Below are positions 43,881 to 54,574 of a DNA stretch of 64,000 nt, piece after piece (position 1 is the stretch's first letter; each line of letters opens with the position of its first letter). The stretch spans positions 14,223,419 through 14,287,418 of the forward strand of contig JALIGW010000010.1 in assembly GCA_023053685.1 (NCBI GenBank), given 5' to 3'. Source of the stretch: Diadophis punctatus similis. Lineage: Eukaryota; Chordata; Lepidosauria; Squamata; Dipsadidae. The position numbers and the translations under genes were made by a program. Below the pieces are notes generated by a model that made no database searches, was not told where the DNA came from, and saw only the letters and a program-made list of their open reading frames with translations.

Positions 43881-45050
43881 TTATTCATGTTGCCCCTCAG
43901 CCGACAAGGCTGTCTGAAGGACGTGCCGGCCAAAGTCAGCCTCAGAAGAGGCGAACTGGTCGACCTTGTAGTGTCGGATAAAGGCCACCGGAGAAGACCA
44001 GGTGGCCGCCCTACACACCTCCTCCAGAGAGGCTCTGGCCGTCCACGCTGCAGTTGTGGCGGCACTACGTGTGGAATGTGTGGTTAGCACAGCCGGGCGA
44101 GGAAGGTTCTGCCCAGTGTAAATGTCCGAAATGACCGCCCGGATCCAGCTACCAATCAGCGCTGACAATGCCTTGTTTCCCATCAAATTCTGATGGAAAC
44201 AGACAAACATCGCCTCCGAGCGCCGGAAAGGAGCTGTTCGGACGTTGTAGATCTTAACCGCCCTCCACTGGCACTCCAAGTCTGTCGAGGGCTGGGCACA
44301 AAATGAGGGCAAAACCAGTTCTTGCGCCCTATGGAAGAGAGTGTTAACCTTAGGGTTAAATGTCAGATCTAATCGAAGTACAACCCTATCAGGGTGGAAC
44401 ACACATAAGTCCTCACGGACCGATAGGGCCGCCAGCTCCGATATCCGATGTGCCGATGTTATGGCCACAAGAAATGCGACCTTGAGGGTCAAGTGCCACA
44501 GCGACACCGTGCGAAGGGGTTCGTAAGGTTCTTTAGTCAGTGCAAGAAGAACTCGCTGAAGATCTCACGTTGGATACCTGTGGACTACAGGTGGGGAGAT
44601 GTTGGAGGCTGCCTTCAGGAAGCACTGTATCAGCGGGTGAGCGGATAGAGGCTCAGCGATGCGGCAGGTGAGCACGGTGGAGAGTGCTGTGACCTGGCGG
44701 TGCAGCGTGTTGGGAGCCAACCCCTTGTCAAGCCCCGCTTGCATGAATCGCAGGATGCCCACGATTGTGAGGTCCACTGGACACAGCGAAGCAGCCGAAC
44801 ACCAAGTACAAAAGGTCTTCCATGTGGAGGAGTAAATGCGTTCAGTTGATGCCCGCCTGGATGAAAGCAAAGTTCGTATGATGGCGTTGGGCACCCCACG
44901 CTGACTCAAGGTGCGCTGGTTAAGTGCCAAGCGGTCAACTTGTACCAGTGCGGGTCCGGAAGTGTCATGGACCCCTGGGAGAGCGAAGACGCGGTCGGTG
45001 GAATCCCCCATGGTGGACTGGCCGATAGAGACCGGAGGTCCATGAACCAA
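43881..45050 (-). pseudogene. DIRS-A tyrosine recombinase, one in-frame stop
   Basis: Two pieces in one frame, separated by a TGA at about 44,565, make a recombinase of about 390 codons. The N-terminal piece (45,050-44,565) has the core-binding region (ASTERIYSSTWKTFCTWC and NTLHRQVTALSTVL). The C-terminal piece (44,507-43,881) has the catalytic residues: R in AHRISEL, H and R in THSTRSAA, and Y in FIRHYKVD. The stop replaces a position that is tryptophan in the family, a likely TGG to TGA change. The enzyme would join the circular cDNA to the chromosome. Its start overlaps the RT-RNase H frame in a different phase, a common DIRS layout. Confidence 0.85.
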
Positions 45051-46720
45051 GCTCTCCTGGGCCAGTTGGGGGCCAGGAGGATTACCTCAGCTTCCTCAGC
45101 AATGATCCTGCGGATGACCTGTGGGATCAGGGCCAGAGGAGGGAAGGCGTAAAGGAGACCCCTCGGCCAGGGACAGCGAAGGGCGTCTGTGTCTTCGGCC
45201 CCTTGGGACCGGTAGCGAGAGAAAAACCTCGGGAGCTTGGCATTCAGGGAAGTGGCAAAGAGATTGATTATCGGTAGTCCGAACCGCTGTACCAGCTCCT
45301 GGAAGAGGTCCTGGTGAAGGCTCCACTCCACCGGGTCCACCGCATTGCGGCTGAGCCAATCCGCGGTTGTGTTGTCCACTCCCAAGATGTGCTCTGACCT
45401 GAGCGAAAGGAGATGACGCTCTGCCCAGAGTCCCAAGGCCTTGGCTTCCGAAATCAGGCCCCTGGAGACCGTGCCACCCTGGCGGTTTATGTGTGCCTTG
45501 GTGGTGACGTTGTTGGTCATCAACAGGACATGTCGGTTGTGGAGGACGTGCTGAAATTCCTGAAGAGCCCGGAATGCTGCTCTCAGCTCCAGTATGTTGA
45601 TGTTCAGTAGGGCCTCCGATTGAGACCACATTCCCTGGGCCACGTGGGAAAGGACGTGAGCCCCCCATCCTTGTAGGCTGGCGTCGGTCGTCACCGTCAC
45701 CCGGCTCGGTTCGAAGAAGCTGGACCCCTCGGAGATCACCGGGGGATGCCACCACTGGAGAGAGCGATGGACAGAGGATGGAATCAAGATCTTGGCCGAT
45801 GAGTTGCTCTTGCCCGCCCATTGAAAGGGCAACAAGAGCCATTGGAGGTCCCTGGAGTGCAGTTGTGCCCAGGGAGTGATATGAATGGCCGAAATCATTT
45901 TTCCCAGGAGAGAAGATAAGAGTTTCAAAGGTGCCCATCTGAGGCAAAGCACCTGTTGGACAAGTGAGGTGATATTGTCCTGTCTCTCCTGGGATAGGAA
46001 CACCCTGCACTCCAGGGAATCCACAATGGCCCCCATATGGGTAATCCGAGTAGTGGGACAGAGCTGGCTCTTTTCAATGTTTAATGAGAAGCCATGCTCT
46101 TGTAGACACTCCATAGTTAATTGAAGGTCCACCTCCGCTTGCGAGTATGAGGACGACAGGACTAATATGTCATCCAAATAGCAGTGCATTCGGACTGGGA
46201 TGGCCCGCATGCTAGCCGCAAGGGCTGCTAGGATCTTTGTGAAGACCCGCGGGGCTGAAGAAAGTCCAAATGGGAGCACAGAGTATTGGTAGTGGTTGTT
46301 CATGTGACAAAAGCGAAGATATTTTTGGTGGGAGGGCCGAATTGGTACGTGGAGGTAAGCCTCCGTTAGATCGATTGAAGACATGAAGTCCCCCTTTTGC
46401 ACGCATGCCAGTATCGACTGCAGCATGTGCATCTTGAACCTCTTATATGCGATGAATTTGTTAAGTCGCTTGAGGTCAAGCACTGCTCTTCACCCACCCA
46501 GAGATTTTTCGATGAGGAACAAATTGGAATAGAATCCCTGCCCCTGTTGGTCCTCGGGTACCCACTGGATGGCGTTGATTTCCAGCAGGTGCTGGATAGC
46601 AGCCAGCATCAGTGACCGCTTCTGGGGATTGGAGGACTGGGGGCACCTCATAAAAAATCCCGGGAGGGGGTGGAGATCAGGTCTAGCGTGAGACCAGATG
46701 TAATGGTCTCCCACACCCAA
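44906..46720 (-). pseudogene. DIRS-A reverse transcriptase-RNase H, one in-frame stop
   Basis: The main frame (46,483-44,906, 525 codons) follows an upstream piece (46,720-46,490) in the same phase. A TGA lies between EKSLGG and RAVLDLKRLN, where the family has tryptophan. RT motifs are SSIDLTEAYLHVP, VLPFGLSSAPRVF and the catalytic YLDDILVL near residue 101. RNase H shows TDASLQGWGAH near residue 263 and NILELRA near 298. LMTNNVTTKAHIN follows, where the usual aspartate (TDN) is asparagine. A C-terminal DWLSRN..EWSLH block and the following region match the DIRS domain after RNase H. The enzyme copies element RNA. This copy should be inactive. Confidence 0.85.
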
Positions 46721-48161
46721 CTATGCATTGTAGTATCCTCCCATTGCCTGGCGAAGAAGCGCAGGTGACCCCCAATGGGAAGGACTGAGGCGTCTACTTG
46801 TAGCGGTGGAAGGAGCGCCCGCCTGCACCTCGAAAAGGATGCTTGGCCACCTGGGTTGCTTTGGGTTTGTCCTGCCCCTGGGTCTGCCATCCCCCCGCCT
46901 GATATCTATCCTGTCTGTATCTGGGGGCGCAGTAGGGGCGGCGAGGTGGGGGCGTTGGGGGGGTTGGAAGGCTTGTTGGGACCCCTTCTGGTGCAGTTGG
47001 GCAAAACCTTCCATTTGTCCTTGGACTCTACGAGGTAAGAGTCCAATGCCTCCCCAAAAAGGGACTGACCCTGGACCAGGGCAGTGGCCAGTCGCCACTT
47101 GTGACGAGCATCCAACTGACCCTCAGAGCCAGTGCATCCTACCACCCTCGGAGCCAGTGCATCCTACGAGCCACGACGGAAGCCCCCATTGATCTTGCAG
47201 CGAAGCGTGCGCTCTGCAGGGTGGCATCCGAGGAGAATTGTGCCACCGCAATCAGCTTATTGATGTCCTGGAGTGTTCTGGCATCAGAGGATTGTTCCTG
47301 CAGAGTCTTGAGCCAGTGGATGGACGTTCTGCAGAAGAACGAGGCAGTCATGGACGCCTTGACAGACCAGACGGCTGACTGATGTGCCCCTAGGATAGCC
47401 TGTTCGGTGCGGCAGTCCTCAGGGCGCAGGAGTTCCTCGCTATCACCCGGCAGGGGGTTGGCAGAATACAGCGCCTTGATGGGTGGCTCTACTGGCGGCG
47501 TTGACAGGTGTTGTGCCAGTCCCTGGGCCACGTTGAAATATCTCTTGTCCAAGGAGGACAGAGCTAACCCCGCTATCGGAGTTTGCCACTGATTCGTGAC
47601 AGACTCGATAAACAGCTTGGGTGTAGGAATAATCTCTTCCTGCGAGGTGGTCTCCTCGAAGAGGGGATCTCCAGGTTCGTCGCCCACCGGCTAAGATTCA
47701 GTTTGGGGTATCTTAGCCGCAGCCCTCGCTTTGTGCAGGAAGGATTTGAATAGGGCCAGGTTGAAGAGGCCCTTGGAAGCCGGTGGCTCAGGGGCCAGGT
47801 CCTCGTCTGCTGACAAGTCCAGGTCCTGGTCCTGGTCCTCCGGATCCAAGGCCGGCACGGGCGAGCCGTTAGGAGAGTCAGCTGCTGTCTCCAACGGGTG
47901 ATCCCATTCTGCTGTTTGGGGCCTGCGAGATGTTGGTGGGGGTGGTTTGGTACAAGTTGAGGAGGGGGCAGGGGTCGCCACTTGCTGCATGCCAGAAGCT
48001 ATGCCCTCCTTAATGGCTGCTCGGATGAGTGCTTGGACCTCCGGGCTATGAAACAGCTCTGAGGCTGTCGGGGCTGGGGTCGGGCCCAGATCCCCAGAGG
48101 AGCGAGGTTCCTCCCAGATATCAGCCTCCCCCAGACAGAGGTCAGGATTGTCCAGAGACAA
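46721..48161 (-). pseudogene. DIRS-A gag-like ORF, broken
   Basis: Frames 47,691-48,161 and 47,139-47,687 are in phase around a TAG (47,691-47,693). They encode a proline-rich acidic N-terminus and then a helical region with IDKLIAVAQFSSD-like (here INKLIAVAQFSSD) and ARFAARSMGASVVARR, resembling the capsid-like part of DIRS gag. A 25-bp tandem duplication of GAGCCAGTGCATCCTAC (47,126 and 47,151) shifts the frame just before 47,139. Sequence down to 46,721 continues in another phase. The true start is uncertain and may lie near 48,271. Confidence 0.65.
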
Positions 48162-48546
48162 GGCCTCAGAAGACCTTCTGGACCTGGGGGGAGGAGTGGG
48201 TGGGGGAGGGATGGTCTCCTTGTGGTGGCTGGAACTAGGTCCCTTGGAGGTAGAGGGTTTGGCTTTATCAATAGCCTTGCCCTTGGGCCTACTGTCCCTT
48301 GGGGGCTCCCTCTTGTCGTGCTCCTGAGGCCGGCTGTATGGGGGAGCGGTCCCTGACAGAGGCTGGGGGTGTGGATGCCGCCCTGGCCTGTCCCTCTGGC
48401 CTCCTAGTGTCCTTTCCCGTTCTGGCCTTGGCCTTGGCCCCCTGGTCAGCCATTGTCACTGTCAGGCCAAGGAGTCACATGGCAGGCATGTGCGACTTCC
48501 CCTGGGGCTGACCTGGCCGGCTGAAGTGGTCCAAAGGCCCTGCGCC

Positions 48547-49260
48547 CGTCAGCTGTTGGGCGGGGCCGCTTCGGATGTTCGGTGCTGCTGTCCTGGTTAC
48601 TGGTGTCTTCGGCCGGTTCCCGGCAGCATTGCCCTGGCCAGGAGGCTTCTGCACATGCGCCGTGGAGCGCCCACCCGTCAGCTGTAGGGCGGGCCTCCTG
48701 TGGCGCTCGGCAGCAAGCAGAGGGTGAAACCATGGCCTGGGAGCAGTTTGCCAGCAAATGTGCTTGCAAGGCAGGGAAGGGCTCCTGCTGAGGAGGCGGA
48801 CACGAAGAGCCTTCCTTCCTGCCAGTTGCTGGGCTTCCCTGACGTCGGTGGCGATGTAAAGGCCGCAGATGGCTTCCGCGCATGCGCAGGAGGAGCCCCG
48901 CCCGTCAGCTGTAGGGCAGGCCTCCCATGGCGCTTGTCGGTGAAGGAACAGCGAGACCGCAGCCCAGGAGCAGTTTTCTGGCAGAAGGAAGTCCTGCGCG
49001 GCAGAGAAGGGCTCCTGCCGAGTAGGCAGTCACGAAGGGCCTTCTCGTATTTTCTGTTAGCCGCCGGGCTTCGTTTGGAGCGATGTGGAGGCCACAGGCG
49101 TCTTCAGCGCATGCACCGGAGGTTTCCCGCCCATCAGCTGTAGGGCAGGCCTCCCACTGTGCTCGGCACACACAGCGAAGGCGCTGCGCGCCAAATGGAA
49201 GGCCTCAGAATCCTCCCTCGAAGTACGGCCTACCAACGAGTGCTTTCTGCAGCGAAATGG
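48547..49260. repeat. Tandem repeats in the DIRS-A 5' region, about 228 bp
   Basis: The block CGTCAGCTGTAGGGCAGGCC recurs at about 48,676, 48,903 and 49,132 (first partial copy at 48,547), giving periods of 227 and 229 bp. Each unit also has GCGCATGCGCAGGAGGAG-like, GGGAAGGGCTCCTGC and CACGAAGAGCC blocks. It lies between the 5' inverted repeat and gag, where upstream promoter repeats are expected. Overlapping frames of 60-150 codons on both strands are not credible genes. Confidence 0.8.
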
Positions 49261-49673
49261 GAGCTAACGGCTGGTAGGTAAAGAGCCCTTTTTACACCGA
49301 ATGGGCAGTGGGGGGTGCAGCTGCACCAGCGATGGCCTCAGCGGTGGTTCCAGCAGTCCAAGAAGGCCCCACTCCCTAGCGGTCAGCGGCAGGGCCACCC
49401 TGGCTGGTGGTCACCTAAGAGCGTGGCTTTTGTGACTTATGTCCCGGATGTTGCTGGCCAGGGTGCTTATTAGCTCTAGTGGTAGCCTGTCACCCTGGTA
49501 GGTGGCTTCTGGGCTGCCACTGAGGCCTTAGGCCTCACTTGCCTCCCTCCCCACAGAGCCAGACAGGCAGCACTCACAGAAAAAACAGTTGATTGAAGAT
49601 TGAAGACTGTATAGAAGTTGAGGTAACATGCAAGGTTGGAATGACACAAATCCTTGACCAAGGACTGAGTCGA
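49261..49673 (-). other. DIRS-A 5' untranslated region
   Basis: Sequence between the subrepeats and the inverted terminal repeat. It has no supported frame. Near 49,650 TCCTTGACCAAGGACTGAGT forms a short foldback. Confidence 0.55.
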
Positions 49674-49774
49674 AAGAGGGGGTGTCCTTCGGGGTGACAG
49701 TTTTTATAGAGTCAGACTCAGTCCTGATTGGCTGATGGATTGGATCATCCCATTCTTGGAGGCTAGCTCTGCCC
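49674..49774. repeat. DIRS-A inverted terminal repeat, 5' side
   Basis: Complement of 43,538-43,638. The outer extension to 49,785 (CACTATGGAGAA) is mirrored in the internal complementary region. The same end in plus orientation starts DIRS-B at 60,025. Confidence 0.9.
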
Positions 49775-49785
49775 ACTATGGAGAA

Positions 49786-50945
49786 TGGCGGGAGCGGATC
49801 TTGTGAGGGTTCCCACAAGCCTGGCCTTCCTCCTCCCTTGTCAGCAGGGCAAAGTGAAAGAAGAGGGCGGCATGGGGAAGTGCTCCCCTCCCCAGCCGAG
49901 TGCCGAGTGTCGAGCACAACAGCCCGGTCCCCGATCTCAGCTCTTTTGCCCCAGTCAGAGCTATGTTTCTGCTCAGTTTTTTTCCTGTGCCTTCCCTGGG
50001 TAGTGATGGCTGGGGCCGTGGGGGGGCAGCAGAGGCATCAGGGCTGCCACCCCTCAGCAAGTTGGGCCTGGAGGAGCACAGAGAGTTGCGGGCCAAGTGC
50101 CAGAGGGTCAGAAGATGCACTCTGACGTCGCCCCAACACGTGTTTCCAGCCTGCGCTCCTCTGTCCCGTAGGATTGAGTGGAGGGAAGGGAGCAGGGGGA
50201 AGGGTAGGAGGGAAGGAGAAACCTGTCTGGCTTTCCTTTGGTGGGGGGTGGGGGGAAGACCCAATACCCCCTCCATGGCCTGCCCACTGTTCTCGCAGCA
50301 CCTTGCGCAACATAGCAAAAGCGCGCTTCACAATGGGGGAGACTGGATCCCCTCCTCCTCCTGGAGTCCATTCCAACACAATGCGACCCTGCACCACTCA
50401 CCCCTGGCAACTCTGTCTCTCGGGGCGGAAAGCAGGTTGCACGTCCAGCACCAACAAAGCCGGAAGTAGCTGCCCACCATTTCCCACCAGTCAGGCAGCA
50501 TGAGAGATAGAGAGAGGGAGACAGATTCGGCTCAGTTTTGCTCTGTCTGCTCTCCTCTCTCCACCTTTGCCCAGTTTTGCAAGGATTCAGAGGACGCTGT
50601 CTTGGTGATGGGGGGGGATTTCATCTCATACTTTGCTGGTCAAGCGTCTTTGGGGGCACCCAGGGGACTATATTTTCCGGCAACTTTGGACTGAGTTGCA
50701 GGATGCATATGCGTGCCTGTGTGTGTGCTGCTGCTTGGGATGATGCTTCTCTGAAGTGCGTGCGGTGATCTAAGGCGGCAACCTCATGGCGCTTTGATGT
50801 AACAGCCTGACAGTCACTCCTTTTACAATGCAAGGTTTATTTTTGTATCTTTCCAGAGACTGAGATAATGTGGTCGAATTTCCTTACAGTTATTCCATGG
50901 GTGTGTGGATTAGGAAGTGGAGGTGGGGAGTGGGAGGGAAAAAGT

Positions 50946-50948
<3 letters not shown>
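49786..50948. other. GC-rich interior of the hAT element
   Basis: The sequence continues the hAT on the far side of DIRS-A. Overlapping open frames of 70-190 codons occur on both strands, all explained by GC richness. They show no family motif and conflict with each other. Confidence 0.5.
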
Positions 50949-51011
<63 letters not shown>

Positions 51012-51332
51012 GGGAGAGAGGGGGATGAGAGGGAGATAGAGACAGAGGGAGATAGAGAGAAAAAGAGAAAGAGAGAGATGAGAGAAAGAGAGAGAGAAAG
51101 AGAAATGAGAGAGAGGGATGAGAGGGAGAGGGAGAGAGAGAGAGGGGGTGATAGAGAGGGAGATAGAGAGAAAAAGAGAAAGACAGAGATGAGAGAAAGA
51201 GAAAGATGAGAGAGGGAGGGAGAGGGAGAGAGAGAAAGAGAGATGAGAGGGAGAAAGAGAGATGAGAGGGAGGGAGGGAGGGAGGGAGATAGGAAAGAGA
51301 GAGGGAGAGAGATGGAGAGAGGGAAATACCTA
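50949..51332. repeat. GA-rich microsatellite, about 380 bp
   Basis: A perfect (GA)n core of about 30 units is followed by irregular GAGA/GGGA/GATA/GAAA blocks with a higher-order pattern, in which GATGAGAGAGA-type units recur about every 40-60 bp. The strand is almost wholly purine. Serine/leucine-repeat frames on the minus strand are artefacts. Confidence 0.95.
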
Positions 51333-51517
51333 TTTCCCATAGAAAGGAAAACACAAAACCTGGGTACGCATGGCTGGGGGGGTCATGTGACTGGAGGGAG
51401 GGAGTGACGTCGAGTTTGCCACACCCACCCAGTTTTTGTGGCTCCCAGAGTTTTGTTTTCTGTGGGAAACAGCCCAAGTGGCTCTTTGAGTGTTTAAGGT
51501 TGCAGACGCCTGGACTA

Positions 51518-51553
51518 GGCTCCCCTTGTCTCACAGCCAGCTTTCTCATTTAG
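51518..51553. repeat. 36-bp inverted repeat, left arm
   Basis: GGCTCCCCTTGTCTCACAGC continues to CATTTAG at 51,553. Its exact complement lies at 53,633-53,668, about 2.1 kb away. It lies at the right flank of the hAT, overlapping its target duplication. Confidence 0.85.
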
Positions 51554-51835
51554 ACTTCTCAGTTGACTGTGAAGAAGGCAAGTTGGTTCAGGAATGGGCA
51601 TAAGTGGCACCCAACTCACAGGCACACAAAGACCCTCCTGGCCATGACTGCCACCTGCATCTTAAGCAGGACTCATGAATTCAGAACCACCCAGATTTTG
51701 CACTGGCACTTTTTGGGGCAGTGTAACCCATGGCTAATGATGGTAATTCTCCAAGAGCCAAAGAGCCCTAAACCCAAAGACAATCCTGCATATTAGTTGC
51801 ACTACTGTCAGAGTTTTGGAGAAGTGGTGGTACAT

Positions 51836-51840
<5 letters not shown>
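51554..51840. other. Unrecognised sequence
   Basis: About 290 bp without supported features, between the hAT and a GATA microsatellite. Confidence 0.5.
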
Positions 51841-52073
<233 letters not shown>

Positions 52074-52075
52074 TT

Positions 52076-53236
52076 CAGAGGTGGGATTCAGTCGGTTTGG
52101 ACCGGTTCAGGCGAACCGGTTGTTAAATTTTTTGCGAAGTTCGGAGAACCAGCAAATCGCACCAATGGCTGACCCCGCCCACTCTGCCCACTCACTCTTT
52201 ATCTCACCTCGCCCACCTTTGATGATGCCTAGAGTCACATCTGCAGCATAGCTGCTGCTGTTCTCTGGTTCCCTCGCTTGCCTCGACCACACGGCCCACC
52301 TGATTTCTGCCTGGTGAGCCTTCCTTCGCCGATCTCTGCTCCTTGCCCAGCTGCCTCCCATGCAGCTACTCTTCACATGGCCTGATAAGGTAAGGCCAAT
52401 GGTGGGGGAGGGCCCCTGGCATGCTCGGCCAAAGGGCTGCAGGGAAGATGGCAAGGCTTGGCCATTTTTCAGGCACAGCTCTGGGAGGGAGGCCCAAGAG
52501 AAAGTGCCTGGTCCAGGCACACAGCACCCCAGTGCAGCGTTCTCCCCTGAGGGTTACCCACCCGCTTGCCCATTGCCCGGAATCGGCAAGTCACCCCGTC
52601 ATGGGTTGGATGCAGGACCTGAGGTGGAGGGGAGGGTGAGTGGGTGGAAGCCAAGAGCTGGGCCCAAAAGGAGGCCAAGCCTTGCCACGTTGCCCCTGAG
52701 GCAGCCCTTTGGCTGAATGGGCAGGTCCGGAGCGGGTCTCCCTCCCATGGTATGCCGCTTTCTGCATTTAGTTTTGGAGCTGCCTGGGTGAGGGCATCCC
52801 GCCACATCCAGGCCTGGTGGTACCCCTCCAAGTGGCAATCCCTGCCACCGCATGAGCCTGCCAGCCTAGCCTGAGCCCGCCAGGCACTCCTGGCCAGTTC
52901 CCTGGTGACCACAAGCGAAGAAACATTCGCCCTCTGCCAACTGGCCCAAGCCCGCCTGCCTGGTCAGGTTGTGGGAATGCCTGGCCTGCCATCCACCCCC
53001 ACCCTCTGAAATGGCAGCAACAGCATGCTCCCATCATCCCAGAAACACTATAAAGCCTCCACAGCCTCTTGTTGTGTTACCCGGCTGCCTCAGGAGCAAG
53101 AGGGAATAAAGAAGCCAGCCGGCAGCCCGAGGCATCACTTGCTTTGCTGTCCCACCCCCACTCCAATACTTGAGGGGATGCCACAGAGAGGAGGGGGGTC
53201 AGGCTATTCTCTATGGCACCAGAAAGCCAAACAAAG
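52076..53236. mobile_element. hAT-like MITE, CAGAGGTGGGATTCAG end
   Basis: It begins CAGAGGTGGGATTCAGTCGG right after the GATA array and continues with GACCGGTTCAGGCGAACCGG, the end type also seen in complement at 33,928. The right end was not found. The GC-rich remainder to 53,236 has overlapping frames on both strands without motifs and is assigned here only by continuity. Confidence 0.5.
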
Positions 53237-53325
53237 CAGATGTAGGGTCTCCTGCTTGGGCAGGGGGTTGGACTAGATGATCTGCAAGGTCCCTTCCAAC
53301 TCTGTTAAATCTGTTATCTGTTAAG
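53237..53325 (+). mobile_element. CR1 3' end fragment
   Basis: TGTAGGGTCTCCTGCTTGGG, then GGGGGTTGGACTAGATGATC and AAGGTCCCTTCCAACTCTG, form the CR1 3' UTR end. It is followed by a short AAATCTGTTATCTGTT tract. Confidence 0.75.
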
Positions 53326-53568
53326 GAATAACAGATGGAAGCTGACCAAGGAGAGATTCAACCTGGAAGTAAGGAGAAACTTTCTAAAGGTGAGAGCGAT
53401 CAACCAGTGGAACAGCTTGCCAGCGGAGGTTGTGAGAGCCCCAACACTTGTGACCTTCAAGGAGAGACTGGACTGCCATCTGCCTCAAATGGTGTAGGAA
53501 CTCCTGCTTGAGCAGGGGGTTGGACTAGATGACCTACAAGGTCCCTTCCAACTCTAAATCTAAATCTT
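53326..53568 (+). mobile_element. CR1 3' end, second copy
   Basis: It starts in the last RT codons (AGATGGAAGCTGACCAAGGA), runs through GTGGAACAGCTTGCCAGC and the standard 3' UTR, and ends in AAATCTAAATC. Lying directly behind another CR1 end, it is either a second insertion into the first tail or a local duplication. Confidence 0.75.
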
Positions 53569-53904
53569 GCCATTTTCACTTCCTTTTCTCTTGTTGTGCG
53601 GCCCTCCCGATCTTTGAGACTGCAGTGGCTCCCTAAATGAGAAAGCTGGCTGTGAGACAAGGGGAGCCAGGAAGAGAAAAGGCAGCAGAGGTGGGAGCGC
53701 AAAGCAAGTGAGTTAACCTTTGCCTGCCGGTTAGACTCTTTCTTCCCCCTTGCTCCTGAGGCAGCTGTTTGGAATGGCAGCGGCAGCACATGCGGCTGCC
53801 TTTTCTCTTGCCACGCGATCTTTGAGACGTAAAGGTAATGGTGCTGTGGCAGCAAGGGGAGGGTGGTGCAGGCAGGCTTAAGCAGAAGTAGCGATGGTCA
53901 AAGC
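53569..53904. other. Repeat-derived sequence left of Gypsy
   Basis: It contains the right arm of the 36-bp inverted repeat. It ends in AAGCCTTAG, which continues after the Gypsy element as TGCAGGAGCGAAG. The hAT at 43,261 has GCCTTAGTGCAGGAGCGAAG at 43,390, so this is another copy of that interior. No gene is supported. Confidence 0.5.
53633..53668. repeat. 36-bp inverted repeat, right arm
   Basis: Exact complement of 51,518-51,553, reading CTAAATGAGAAAGCTGGCTG and ending in GGGGAGCC. Confidence 0.85.
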
Positions 53905-53909
53905 CTTAG

Positions 53910-54144
53910 TGCTGTGTTTACAGTCGTGGTAGGTGCGGTGAGGAATGGACTCCAAGCGTCAGGCAAGTTAACTCTTTTAATAAGAACAATCAACAGTGGA
54001 GCGAATACACAAACAGTAGAACTGAGGTAAACTCTGCCTGACAGCTGGCTTTTATAGCCGGCTGTCAAAGCGGCGCAACCAATCATGAGTTGCTATTTTC
54101 CCTCCGCTTGAGCAGTGGCCCTAGTGGCCTACCGGCACACTACA
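53910..54144 (-). repeat. Gypsy LTR, 3' LTR in element orientation
   Basis: Plus-strand termini TGCTGTGTTTACAG and CCGGCACACTACA. It contains a GGCTTTTATAGCCGGCTG palindrome that includes a TATA-like box in either strand. It carries about 8 bp (GTGGCCCTAG region) absent from the other LTR. Confidence 0.85.
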
Positions 54145-54574
54145 CCCCTTTCCTCCTATTGAAGCACATACATACTCTTGCAAATAATCTGGTGGCCGCC
54201 GGATCCGTCCGGATCGTCTCGGCTCACTTGTGCTCTCCTCTCTCCCGGGAACGCCCACGGCCTCCACCGGATCAGGTAAGGCGGCTTCTGCCTCTCGGGT
54301 GACCCCTATCTCTTCCCTAACTGCAGGCTGCATCTGTAACTCCTCGGCAGTCCTGAATGTGGGTGGGTGACCCGGATCCTGCAGCCAGAATTCCTTGTCG
54401 GTGCGTGTTTACTCGCCTGGCCTGCACTGTGAGGACGACTTCTGGGGAACTCCCCCCGGGCCCATCCACCTGGTTCGTAACTGGTCCTTGTGCCTCCGCC
54501 AAACCCTTCCATCGTCTAGCTCTACCGTGTATGAGCAGGACCCATTCTCCCTTGTTATCGTACCTGGTACCCAC
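54121..54574 (-). pseudogene. Gypsy pol C-terminal tail
   Basis: Downstream of integrase, short frames contain a basic SGRIRRPPDYL block (54,333-54,121), which resembles the conserved end of many vertebrate Gypsy pol proteins. Frames shift between it and the integrase. A small, low-certainty call. Confidence 0.5.

Larger units (their letters stand above)
43508..49785 (-). mobile_element. DIRS-A: DIRS1-like tyrosine-recombinase retrotransposon
   Basis: A 6.3-kb minus-strand element with inverted terminal repeats of about 101 bp (43,538-43,638 and 49,674-49,774) and non-identical outer extensions. An internal complementary region (43,748-43,842) holds the complements of both outer ends. In element order it encodes a gag-like region, RT-RNase H and a tyrosine recombinase. 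DIRS elements use these repeats to make a circular DNA that the recombinase integrates, so no target duplication is expected and none is seen. Single stops in gag, RT and recombinase show decay, but all domains are present. It sits inside a hAT element. Confidence 0.9.
43261..51512. mobile_element. hAT element (GGTCGGCAACC type), carrying the DIRS element
   Basis: The left end TGGGGGTCGGCAACCTGAGG and right end AAGGTTGCAGACGCCTG are imperfect inverted repeats of a hAT family. GTGGCTCTTTG lies near both ends, in the same orientation. Flanks GACTAGGG (43,253-43,260) and GACTAGGC (51,513-51,520) match at seven of eight bases. Between them lie about 250 bp of hAT sequence, the whole DIRS-A retrotransposon, then 1.7 kb of GC-rich hAT interior with a long GA tract. 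No transposase frame is recognisable. Confidence 0.75.

Noticed and set aside
49776..50503. Several overlapping GC-rich frames of 100-189 codons on both strands
   Set aside because: They conflict with each other, lack motifs and lie inside hAT-derived sequence.
50837..51549. Ser/Leu-rich 167- and 219-codon minus-strand frames resembling secreted proteins
   Set aside because: They are translations of the GA-rich microsatellite.
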